A DNA stretch of 9,472 nt from Nitrospiraceae bacterium (GTDB taxonomy: Bacteria; Nitrospirota_A; Leptospirillia; Leptospirillales; Leptospirillaceae): positions 1 through 9,472 of the forward strand of contig JAPTWQ010000093.1 of the NCBI GenBank assembly GCA_028064945.1, written 5' to 3'. Both the position numbers and the translations under genes were made by a program. Positions 1-5,599 of this stretch are shown here, piece after piece (positions within the stretch are counted from its first letter, which is position 1; the number at the start of each line of letters is the position of its first letter). Below the pieces are notes generated by a model. It did no database searches. It was not told the DNA's origin and saw only the letters and a list, made by a program, of their open reading frames with translations.

Positions 1-186
1 TCCTCCGGGAGTTTTAACGTCCGGACAGGATCCGGCGTGGTCCAGGGGATCTCCCACAAGCACTGTCGGCTTCTCCAGCGGGCCGACGGGTATGGATATT
101 CACAGATAGCCAAACCGAAAGGAATGTGGGAACAGGCGCTATCCCTCCCCGGCATGAATGCCGGGGTCTCCCGCGCAATCGGATGA
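1..186 (+). CDS. iscB: C-terminal end of an IscB-like (RRXRR/HNH) RNA-guided endonuclease, 5' truncated by the window
   Basis: An open frame enters from the left edge in frame 1 and ends at TGA 184-186, giving 61 visible residues. It contains SGSFNV, VVQGISHKHCRLLQRADGYGY-like residues (about 4-33) and a tail LPGMNAGVSRAIG. From family knowledge, the pattern 'SFN, GxVQGIS, C, LQRADGYGY' is typical of the C-terminus of RRXRR-domain HNH endonucleases, now called IscB, which are nickases/nucleases guided by an omega RNA and carried by IS200/IS605-type transposons. The RuvC, HNH and omega-RNA parts would lie to the left and are not visible, so activity cannot be judged. The last codons run through a GC-rich hairpin (147-166) like the transposon right end, and the stop may lie in flanking DNA. 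The stop overlaps the trbG-like start. Assignment rests on remembered motif similarity only. Confidence 0.72.
   Translation, partial: SSGSFNVRTGSGVVQGISHKHCRLLQRADGYGYSQIAKPKGMWEQALSLPGMNAGVSRAIG
147..166. repeat. Perfect inverted repeat, probable right-end hairpin of an IS200/IS605-type element
   Basis: Arms CCCCGGCAT (147-155) and ATGCCGGGG (158-166) pair perfectly across a two-base centre. The repeat lies inside the last codons of the iscB-like frame and is followed by GTCTCCCGCGC. Elements of the IS200/IS605 superfamily have subterminal hairpins instead of terminal inverted repeats, and in IscB/TnpB carriers the gene often ends in the right-end hairpin. The element end would therefore be expected just downstream, about 170-182; the exact cleavage site is inference. 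It is too early in a coding run, with no T-tract, to be a typical terminator. Confidence 0.6.
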
Positions 187-1229
187 AATTCGTTGGGAAA
201 CACCCTCGCAATCCGTCGGAAAAGAGGTGGCATGCGGCCTCGTTTTTCGCGTCTTCGTCGCTTTTTTTGAGCGTGTTTTTTGGATTTTCGCCCGCGATTT
301 CGCTGGCCGATACAGTGAATTATCCCAAGATTCACAAGGCCGATAAGGCCGGATTGCCCGGGCCCCACCATGCGAAGAACATGGCCCTCCGTCACTACAT
401 CCGGACAGGGAAGGCCGATGTGATCTATCGTCCCGGCTTCTTTGTCGTTTATCCGTTTGGTCACCGGCAACCGATGTTGACGTGCGCTCCCTTGCGGGCC
501 TGTGACATTGCCCTCCAGCGGGGCGAGAAGGTCTTTTCCGTTGCCCTTGGCGATACGGTGGACTGGACAATCGCCAAGTCCGATTCCGGAAGCGGATCCC
601 TTGTTCGTCCCCATATTCTGATCAAGCCCGAGTGGTCGGGGCTCGAAACCAATATGATCATTTACACCAATCGTCGCACCTATAATATTTTTCTCAAGTC
701 CGACCCCAAAAAGTATGTGCTCCGTATTTCATTTTACTATCCCGACGACTGGATCCATCACTTTTCAACGCCGACAGCCCGGTCGGTCTCCTACACTCCC
801 GACAGAACGCCTCAACCATCGGCTCTCAAAGAGGGGGCGCATCGGGTTCACACGGAAGACCGTCTTGCGGCACCCTCTGTCGCCTCCAACCCCAACATGA
901 TCCAGATCGACCCCAGTAAGGTGGACGCCGGCTACAAGATCTTCGGTGATCACCCCGCCTGGCGTCCCTCCATCGTCTTTAATGATGGAAAGTTCACCTA
1001 CATCGTGATGCCAGGATCGGCCGACACGACCTTTCGCCCGGCCTTTTTCATCATGAATCGTTCCGGAAGCGGGAGTCTCACGAACTATTCCGTCGCCAAC
1101 AACACGCTTATCATTCCAGAACTGTTTGACCACGGCATGCTGCAATGGGGCGTCGGTTCCGACCGTCAGCGCGTTCGCATCGATCGCGTTCGGGCCAAAG
1201 ATTCCAGCCGTGGCTTCTTCAGCTGGTAG
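183..1229 (+). CDS. trbG: TrbG/VirB9-type conjugal transfer (type IV secretion) protein
   Basis: 348 residues with ATG 183 as start. VirB9/TrbG proteins are periplasmic/outer-membrane-associated parts of the conjugation core complex, binding VirB7 and VirB10. An N-terminal Sec signal is visible: basic residues 1-17, a hydrophobic stretch about 19-41, probable cleavage after SLA (42). The N-terminal domain (about 80-190) has the family pattern YPFG, LTCAPLRACDI, GE+, GDTVDW, HILIKP and TNRRTYNI. A variable linker (about 195-245) precedes the C-terminal domain (about 248-335) with FGDHPAWRP, VFNDGKFTYI, P+FF and LFDHGMLQWG. A GTG at 126 in the same frame would add 19 residues encoded in the inverted repeat and spoil the signal peptide, so ATG 183 is preferred. 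There is no clear Shine-Dalgarno before 183; translation may depend on coupling with the upstream frame, whose TGA overlaps the ATG. C101 and C107 could form a disulfide. Confidence 0.9.
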   Translation: MKFVGKHPRNPSEKRWHAASFFASSSLFLSVFFGFSPAISLADTVNYPKIHKADKAGLPGPHHAKNMALRHYIRTGKADVIYRPGFFVVYPFGHRQPMLTCAPLRACDIALQRGEKVFSVALGDTVDWTIAKSDSGSGSLVRPHILIKPEWSGLETNMIIYTNRRTYNIFLKSDPKKYVLRISFYYPDDWIHHFSTPTARSVSYTPDRTPQPSALKEGAHRVHTEDRLAAPSVASNPNMIQIDPSKVDAGYKIFGDHPAWRPSIVFNDGKFTYIVMPGSADTTFRPAFFIMNRSGSGSLTNYSVANNTLIIPELFDHGMLQWGVGSDRQRVRIDRVRAKDSSRGFFSW

Positions 1230-1237
1230 GGGGGGGC

Positions 1238-1867
1238 ATGGACAAAGATTTTTTCGATGATGGTCGCAGTCACGGCTTTTCTATGATGGATTATGCGGTC
1301 AGAATCCCGGTGAGGGAGAGAAGACCGCTTGCAAAGAAATATGGTTTTTTAGGTTTTCTTTACGTGACCGCTTTTCTGAATGGGATTGCCGTTGTGATCC
1401 TCTTTACCCATTATCATTCGACAGCGGGGCCCACTGTGGTGACCGCGCCTCCCGTCTATTCCATGCCGGGTCAGCCGGCCATGTATCCGTATGGGTACCC
1501 GGCTCCCTCTTCTCCGGCTCCGTCTCCTTACGCGGGATATCCGCCTCCTCAGGCTTATACATCTATTGCGCCATCGCCTGCGCCCGCTCCCTCTCCCCGG
1601 TCGGACGTCTCGCCGAAGAATGCACCCATTCTTGCCAGCGTTCAGCATGAGGCGGCTCATCATTCGGGGTCACCATCGGCCGTAACGAATTCAGGGTGGA
1701 CGGCCCTTCACCACCACGAAGGTCAGGTCTTGGCGCCTCCCGCACCCGCGCATGCTCCCACCCAAGCCAGGGAGACCGGCAAGGATGAGGATGCGCCGAT
1801 AACGGCTGACGACGGTGGATCGCGTATTTATCGCTGGGACGAAATCCCCGGCACTCTTAATCGGTAA
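1238..1867 (+). CDS. Single-pass membrane protein with proline-rich periplasmic region, between trbG and trbI
   Basis: 209 residues of no family I recognise. The start ATG 1238 is chosen because it lies just after the trbG stop (8-base gap) and gives a sensible topology; an in-frame upstream extension to 1145 would lie inside trbG. The N-terminus (1-35) is charged, ending in basic RERRPLAKK; residues about 36-57 are one hydrophobic helix. The rest is rich in Pro, Ala, Ser and Tyr (about 70-130, with repeated PAPSP and YPP/YGYP units), then His/Ala-rich, ending in an acidic segment and YRWDEIPG. This in-out topology resembles the N-terminal half of VirB10/TonB-type proteins. In IncP-type trb operons the slot between trbG and trbI belongs to trbH, a small lipoprotein, but no lipobox is seen here. 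A structural accessory of the secretion channel is inferred from position only. A run of eight G (1229-1236) occupies the ribosome binding site position. Confidence 0.82.
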   Translation: MDKDFFDDGRSHGFSMMDYAVRIPVRERRPLAKKYGFLGFLYVTAFLNGIAVVILFTHYHSTAGPTVVTAPPVYSMPGQPAMYPYGYPAPSSPAPSPYAGYPPPQAYTSIAPSPAPAPSPRSDVSPKNAPILASVQHEAAHHSGSPSAVTNSGWTALHHHEGQVLAPPAPAHAPTQARETGKDEDAPITADDGGSRIYRWDEIPGTLNR

Positions 1868-1872
1868 AGGAG
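1866..1872 (+). promoter_or_regulatory. Ribosome binding site of trbI
   Basis: AAAGGAG lies six bases before ATG 1879 and overlaps the TAA stop (1865-1867) of the preceding gene. It fixes the trbI start and indicates a single transcript through this block. Confidence 0.85.
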
Positions 1873-1878
1873 TTTTTT

Positions 1879-3285
1879 ATGTCTGGTGGCGCGGAACTTC
1901 CGCCAAGCGTTGTGAAGGACGGCGAAAAAGACAAGCGGGGGACTTTTCTCACCAAAAAAGCCATCGGCATTATTGTTTTTCTCGGCATTGTCCTTTTCTT
2001 TGTGGTTCTGATCGGGATCAACCAGCATCCCCATTTGGCCACAAGCGGGAACGGGTCCTCCGGAAATCAGCCTCCTCCGGAAAACTCTCAGGTGGCGGCC
2101 TCGCGTGTGATGTCCCAATTTCCGTCCGGGCGCGATCTTCCCATGGAATCCCCCCAGGTCGGCAAGACGATTCCGAAATTTCAGCCTCTCTTCAAAAATG
2201 CGCCTATCGAGAATTCCGGTGGGTCCCAGTTGCCGGGTCCCTCTTCGTCGTCGAATGGACGAGCGGCCTATTTCCAAGCCCCCCGGAATCAGCAGCAAGG
2301 CGTCGCCGTCCATCGGCATTCCTATCCTTCCGGTCACAACCCCAACTCCGCGCCTCTGTTGGCGTACACCAGTCACGAAGACGAGCAAAAGGCTCGGAAA
2401 GCGGTCTCAAATACCGCAGGGTTTTCCGCCGGCGCCGTGCCTAATGGGGGGGCCTCGGGACCGGGTATGCCCACGACACCTTACATCCCGAGCCTCCCCG
2501 CCAATATGCCCGGACCGCCTCCCATGCCCTCCATGGCGGGTTCCATACCTTCCACGCCGGGGATGGCCGCGACTCCGGACTACAAGAGCTTCAACGATCA
2601 GAAGGGGAAAGAAAAATTTCTCAAGGATACGATGGCGAATCAGTATGACGCCTATCTGAAGTCCGTTCGCCACAAACGGATGTCCGATTACGAAATTCCC
2701 GAAGGGACGGTGATCCCAGCGGTCCTCCTCACCCGGGTCGACACCGACCTTCCCGGAGACGTCGAGGCGCGAACAACCATGGATGTCTACAACACGATTC
2801 CCGGGCACTACAAAGAAGTGCTGATTCCCGCAAACTCCGTTCTGTACGGGAAATATTCGAGCAACATCACCGTCGGACAAACCCGCGTTCAGGTCGTCTG
2901 GACGCGTCTCCGGTTTCCCGACAAGTCGTTCATCGACCTCAAGGGAATGAACGGCCTCGACAGCAGTGGTTCCGCCGGGTTTCACGATCAAGTGGACAAC
3001 CACTACATGAAGATTTTTGGAGCGGCTCTGGTGCTGTCCGTCTTCACGGCCGGCGCCGAGCTGTCCCAGCCGACCACCGGATCGTCGGTTCTGACTCAGC
3101 CGTCCATGGGGCAGTATGCCACGGCCGCCGTCGGTCAGAACATGACCATGGTGGGCTCTCAGGTCATCGGGAATGACCTGGCCGTCCAACCCACGCTTAA
3201 GATTCGGGAAGGCTATCCCTTCAATGTTTACGTCAACAAGACCATCCTCATGGATGGTCCCTACAAAAACGAAGGCAAACAGTAG
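1879..3285 (+). CDS. trbI: TrbI/VirB10-type conjugal transfer (type IV secretion) protein
   Basis: 468 residues. VirB10/TrbI spans the inner membrane, crosses the periplasm and forms the outer-membrane pore of the conjugation core complex with VirB9. Visible parts: cytoplasmic basic N-terminus (1-27), one membrane helix (about 28-48), a long Pro/Gly/Ser-rich periplasmic linker (about 50-235), then the conserved beta-barrel domain (about 272-465). Recognisable motifs are IPEGTVIPAVLLT (273-285), DLPGDVEA, YNTIPGHYKEVLIPANS, the VGQTRVQVVWTRLRFPD segment (about 332-348), DLKGMNG, DSSGSAGFHDQVDNHY (361-376), the hydrophobic antenna region (about 378-396) followed by LSQP, and the terminal PFNVYVNKTI. 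The length fits the family. ATG 1879 is backed by a strong ribosome binding site. The gene follows trbG by one gene and precedes a DUF2274-like gene, an arrangement known from conjugative elements. Confidence 0.94.
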   Translation: MSGGAELPPSVVKDGEKDKRGTFLTKKAIGIIVFLGIVLFFVVLIGINQHPHLATSGNGSSGNQPPPENSQVAASRVMSQFPSGRDLPMESPQVGKTIPKFQPLFKNAPIENSGGSQLPGPSSSSNGRAAYFQAPRNQQQGVAVHRHSYPSGHNPNSAPLLAYTSHEDEQKARKAVSNTAGFSAGAVPNGGASGPGMPTTPYIPSLPANMPGPPPMPSMAGSIPSTPGMAATPDYKSFNDQKGKEKFLKDTMANQYDAYLKSVRHKRMSDYEIPEGTVIPAVLLTRVDTDLPGDVEARTTMDVYNTIPGHYKEVLIPANSVLYGKYSSNITVGQTRVQVVWTRLRFPDKSFIDLKGMNGLDSSGSAGFHDQVDNHYMKIFGAALVLSVFTAGAELSQPTTGSSVLTQPSMGQYATAAVGQNMTMVGSQVIGNDLAVQPTLKIREGYPFNVYVNKTILMDGPYKNEGKQ

Positions 3286-3298
3286 TTCTCTCATTTAG

Positions 3299-3305
3299 AA
3301 AGGAG
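3299..3305 (+). promoter_or_regulatory. Ribosome binding site deciding the start of the DUF2274-like gene
   Basis: AAAGGAG is eight bases from ATG 3314 but only two from the alternative TTG 3308, so ATG 3314 is the likelier start. Confidence 0.75.
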
Positions 3306-3313
3306 CGTTGTGC

Positions 3314-3547
3314 ATGTTTATTTCTCCTCGAAAACAAGAAATACCTCCCACAATCTATCGCGTCCGCATTGAAGGGAAGGTGAACGACGTTCTGAAAAAA
3401 TACGCCGACTATTACAGGACCAATCTTGGGACGGAGATCAAAATCGATGATCTCTGTGCGCTTATGATCGAAAGTGTTCTCGAAAAAGACCGTGATTTCA
3501 AGAAGTTTCTGAAGGACGGGGAGCCACCCACAAAAAACAAGGCGTGA
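3314..3547 (+). CDS. DUF2274-like small protein following trbI
   Basis: 77 residues. After a short basic start, a predicted beta-strand (YRVRIEGKV, about 17-25) leads into helices with LKKYADYYRTN, then IDDLCALMIESVLEKDRDFKKFLK. This matches in shape and key residues the DUF2274 family as I recall it: a strand like 'VKLTVEIP', a helix containing 'LxxYAEA', a 'P/D-xx-L-xxPMLERFxxxDRxFxK' ending. The family is of unknown function but is commonly encoded directly after trbI in integrative conjugative elements, as it is here (28-base gap). The strand-helix-helix layout also resembles ribbon-helix-helix DNA-binding proteins, so a regulatory role is possible. It is likely the last gene of the trb transcript in this window. 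Family assignment is from memory, without a profile search. Confidence 0.78.
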   Translation: MFISPRKQEIPPTIYRVRIEGKVNDVLKKYADYYRTNLGTEIKIDDLCALMIESVLEKDRDFKKFLKDGEPPTKNKA

Positions 3548-3598
3548 TTTGCCTTAATCCACTTTCCATTGTCACTATTTATGGAGGGTGTCCTTCGC

Positions 3599-3628
3599 TT
3601 GACTGTGACGAAAGTCACAATCTAAAAT
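3599..3628 (+). promoter_or_regulatory. Probable sigma70-type promoter for the ParB-like operon
   Basis: TTGACT (3599-3604) and TAAAAT (3623-3628) are separated by 18 bases, close to the consensus -35/-10. Transcription would start near 3635, leaving a leader of roughly 55 bases before ATG 3692. It is in the only sizeable gap between the trb block and the ParB-like gene (3548-3691). Prediction by eye; no experimental start is available. Confidence 0.6.
3604..3619. promoter_or_regulatory. Palindromic operator inside the promoter spacer, CRP/FNR-type TGTGA-N6-TCACA
   Basis: TGTGAC (3604-3609) and GTCACA (3614-3619) are perfect inverted copies around GAAA. Written as TGTGA-N6-TCACA it equals the core CRP/Vfr consensus. 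It sits between the -35 and -10 hexamers, a position where a bound protein would normally repress. The binder is unknown: a host CRP/FNR-family regulator, or a product of the element itself. A possible extra half-site GTCAC occurs at 3571-3575. Confidence 0.55.
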
Positions 3629-3679
3629 ATCAGGCGGTTCCAGTTATGTCTGAGAACAAATTAAAATTTTCTAATCTTT

Positions 3680-3684
3680 GGAGG
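3680..3684 (+). promoter_or_regulatory. Ribosome binding site of the ParB-like gene
   Basis: GGAGG lies seven bases before ATG 3692 and supports this start. The nine bases TGGAGGGTG around it are repeated at 3582-3590, upstream of the promoter. Confidence 0.75.
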
Positions 3685-3691
3685 GTGACTG

Positions 3692-4258
3692 ATGGATTCA
3701 CCTTTTGCGGAGAGGGAGCCAGGAGAAGAGTATATCGTTCGCGGTCGGGACCTTCCTGAGAGCCCCGTCCTCCATCCGGTCCTAAACCAATTCCCAACGA
3801 TCCGCCGCACGGTTTACGACGACATTCGGGCATCAATTCTCAGGTTTGGTCAAATCGAACCCATCGTGACCTATCAGGGAGTTCTTCTCGACGGCGTGCT
3901 TCGCTATCGTGCGATCCGGGATCTCGGGTTCAACCTGCGCTGCCGCGAGTTTGATCCCGAAACCCAAGGCGGCGACCCGGCGATCTACATCATCGGCGTC
4001 AACCTCTTTCGCCGTCACTTGGGCGACATCGATCGCGGCGTCTTGAAGAGCTCCTGCGAGTCGATTATCAACACGCTCGAGCGCAAGACGAAACCGGCCC
4101 CGAAGATGAGCCTTTCTCATCCAATCACCCGGTCGAAAGGATCGCCGACCACAACGGAAGACCTTCTCAATGCCGTTCTGCAACTTAGTAGCGGAGACCA
4201 GAAACGCATTCTGGCGGCCTTGATTTCTCACGCTCTTCCTCTCATGGGCGTCGTATGA
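3692..4258 (+). CDS. ParB/Srx-like domain protein
   Basis: 188 residues. Residues about 35-118 follow the N-terminal ParB-like pattern: FPTIRRTVYDDIRASILRFG (start), GQIEPIVTYQGVLLDG (about 53-68), RYRAIRDLG (71-79) and VNLFRRHLGDIDRG (103-116). This fold binds or hydrolyses nucleotides (CTP in true ParB) and occurs in partition proteins, plasmid regulators and ParB-type nucleases. The classical GERR box is replaced by LDGVLRYRA, closer to the 'IDGxxRYRA' variants on phages and plasmids. The C-terminal part (about 140-188) is short and shows no clear helix-turn-helix, so it is smaller than a chromosomal ParB and no ParA is seen beside it. Role inferred: partition accessory, transcription regulator or DNA processing. 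It overlaps the next gene by four bases (ATGA) and is preceded by its own promoter with a palindromic site. Confidence 0.82.
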   Translation: MDSPFAEREPGEEYIVRGRDLPESPVLHPVLNQFPTIRRTVYDDIRASILRFGQIEPIVTYQGVLLDGVLRYRAIRDLGFNLRCREFDPETQGGDPAIYIIGVNLFRRHLGDIDRGVLKSSCESIINTLERKTKPAPKMSLSHPITRSKGSPTTTEDLLNAVLQLSSGDQKRILAALISHALPLMGVV

Positions 4259-4473
4259 TCGTTACCCTGACCAACGTCCGACATGGTACGGTTGTTCGAC
4301 TGAAGGTGGGGGAGGATGGCCTGCTTTCTCGCTTCCAGGTCAACAAGACGCGACGCCTTTTGTGTGGCGTGGCCGAATGCGATTGTTCTGGCGTTCTCAA
4401 GGAACTGGGCCCTCAGGAGGTTGCCATTCATGTCGATCCCGAGTCCGGTGAGGTTCGCATCGTCGCATTTTAA
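4255..4473 (+). CDS. Small hypothetical protein translationally coupled to the ParB-like gene
   Basis: 72 residues, no family recognised. The ATG overlaps the TGA of the ParB-like gene (ATGA, 4255-4258), a classic sign of translational coupling, so both are likely made in fixed ratio. The sequence looks beta-rich (IVTLTNVRHGTVVRLKVG, then EVAIHVDPESGEVRIVAF) around a central segment with three cysteines at 37, 43 and 45 (C-x5-C-x-C), which could bind a metal or be incidental. No membrane segment or signal is seen. It ends 66 bases before a rho-independent terminator and would close this two-gene unit. Confidence 0.75.
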   Translation: MIVTLTNVRHGTVVRLKVGEDGLLSRFQVNKTRRLLCGVAECDCSGVLKELGPQEVAIHVDPESGEVRIVAF

Positions 4474-4539
4474 TTGTGTCAAGGTGGTTTTTTTACTCCT
4501 TTTTTAAAATTTTATCTTTATTCTAAAAACACTTAATTC

Positions 4540-4582
4540 GGCGGCTTTCTCCGGTGACACCATGGAAAAGCCGCCTTTTTTT
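4540..4582 (+). terminator. Rho-independent terminator after the ParB-like operon
   Basis: GGCGGCTTT (4540-4548) pairs with AAAGCCGCC (4567-4575) across an 18-base loop and is followed at once by seven T (4576-4582). It lies in the gap 4474-4621, which is otherwise T/A-rich with no gene seen. It separates the ParB-like pair from the J-domain cluster. Confidence 0.85.
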
Positions 4583-4607
4583 GATCTTGTGATACTCTCG
4601 GATCGTG

Positions 4608-4616
4608 AAAGGAGGT
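4608..4616 (+). promoter_or_regulatory. Strong ribosome binding site deciding the J-domain gene start
   Basis: AAAGGAGGT is close to a full complement of the 16S rRNA 3' end, five bases before ATG 4622. The in-frame ATG at 4562 lies inside the terminator hairpin and is not used in this reading. Confidence 0.85.
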
Positions 4617-4621
4617 CCGCC

Positions 4622-5596
4622 ATGATTGACTACTACGCAACGCTCGGCATTCCGAAGAATGCGACGAGCGAGGACATCAAGAAAGCCTGGCGGCGGGCTG
4701 CACAGATGTTTCACCCCGACGCGACCCACAACGCCACGACCGGTCCCCTGTTTCTGAAGGTCAAGGAAGCTTATGAGATTCTCTCGGATCCTGCGAAGAG
4801 AGCCGCCTACGACAGGAAGCTCGATGCCGAGCGTCGGAGAGAAAAAAACACGCCCGATGTCTACGACATCAAGGATATCCCCTGGATCCGGGAGGATTCC
4901 CTGATCCTGACCTATGTGAAAGACGATGGACGGCGCATGATTCTGAACACCCCTGCCCTCCACATGTATCTCCATACGATCCCCCGGCCGATTCGCCTCA
5001 GCGTGCTCAATCGCCTCAGCGAGCTGGTGACCTCCGGCTATATCTATGGCGTGATGGTGTCTGACGACATGTTCGTGGTCGTGGCCCAACGCTCCTGGGT
5101 CGATGCCGGCAAGATCCACAGCCTGAACATTCCCTGGAACGAGGGGTTCTGGGAACCTGACTACCAGGAAAAGACACGCCGACGCCATGTCTGGACCACA
5201 ACGGACGTCGATCCCCGGGTCAAGTATGACGAAAGCAAGGAGACGTCGCAGGCCTCGACGGAGAAAGGTTCACCTCCGCCCCCGACCGACGAGCGGTTCC
5301 GGAGAGAGACGATCCGGACGACACCCACCGTTTCCCGTCCGACCAAGACGCTGTCGTCCTCCGCTGAAGACTTTATCAACAATTTCGATCTCGTTTTCGG
5401 GATGCTGTTGGCCCTCGTTGTGATCAAGACGTTTTTTCCCTTGCTTCCTTCAACATGGATTGAATCCCAACCCAAATTGCTTCTTGCGGCCATCGTCGTC
5501 TCGTTTGGGTGTATGCTTTGTGTTCACGTGATCATGTCCCTTGCTCTCAGGTTTTTCCGTGGTCTGGGACGGCTTCTTCACTCCGAGAAAGGATGA
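4622..5596 (+). CDS. J-domain (DnaJ-like) protein with two C-terminal membrane segments
   Basis: 324 residues. Residues 1-67 are a J-domain: DYYATLGIPKNATSEDIKKA, basic helix II, the essential HPD motif at 31-33, and FLKVKEAYEILSDPAKRAAYD. J-domains stimulate the ATPase of DnaK/Hsp70 partners. The Gly/Phe, zinc-finger and substrate domains of true DnaJ are missing. The middle region (about 75-195) is a globular domain I do not recognise, with ILTYVKDDGRRMILNT and VSDDMFVVVAQRSWVDAGKI. A charged, Pro/Thr-rich linker (about 200-248) leads to two hydrophobic helices (about 255-277 and 286-309) and a basic tail. The N-terminal J-domain is most likely cytoplasmic. It begins the cluster with a lipoprotein gene (three-base gap) and topA. 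Recruitment of DnaK to a membrane complex is inferred. Confidence 0.86.
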   Translation: MIDYYATLGIPKNATSEDIKKAWRRAAQMFHPDATHNATTGPLFLKVKEAYEILSDPAKRAAYDRKLDAERRREKNTPDVYDIKDIPWIREDSLILTYVKDDGRRMILNTPALHMYLHTIPRPIRLSVLNRLSELVTSGYIYGVMVSDDMFVVVAQRSWVDAGKIHSLNIPWNEGFWEPDYQEKTRRRHVWTTTDVDPRVKYDESKETSQASTEKGSPPPPTDERFRRETIRTTPTVSRPTKTLSSSAEDFINNFDLVFGMLLALVVIKTFFPLLPSTWIESQPKLLLAAIVVSFGCMLCVHVIMSLALRFFRGLGRLLHSEKG

Positions 5597-5599
5597 GCC

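Noticed and set aside
126..182. GTG 126 as start of the TrbG/VirB9 protein
   Set aside because: It adds residues encoded by the transposon-type hairpin and pushes the signal peptide inward, though the nearby AAAGGA (118-123) keeps it possible.
2407..3294. Open frame (295 codons) antisense to trbI
   Set aside because: Shadow of the certain trbI gene; low-complexity His/Gly/Arg composition without motifs.
3539..3555. Small hairpin AAGGC/GCCTT after the DUF2274-like gene as terminator
   Set aside because: Only five base pairs and no T-tract.
3646..3759. Short + strand frame starting MSENKLKF, possible leader peptide
   Set aside because: Only a weak GGCGG upstream, and most of it overlaps the ParB-like gene in another frame; no conserved feature seen.
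4562..4621. Upstream in-frame ATG extending the J-domain protein by 20 residues
   Set aside because: The ATG lies in the terminator loop and lacks a ribosome binding site; ATG 4622 has AAAGGAGGT and begins right at the J-domain.
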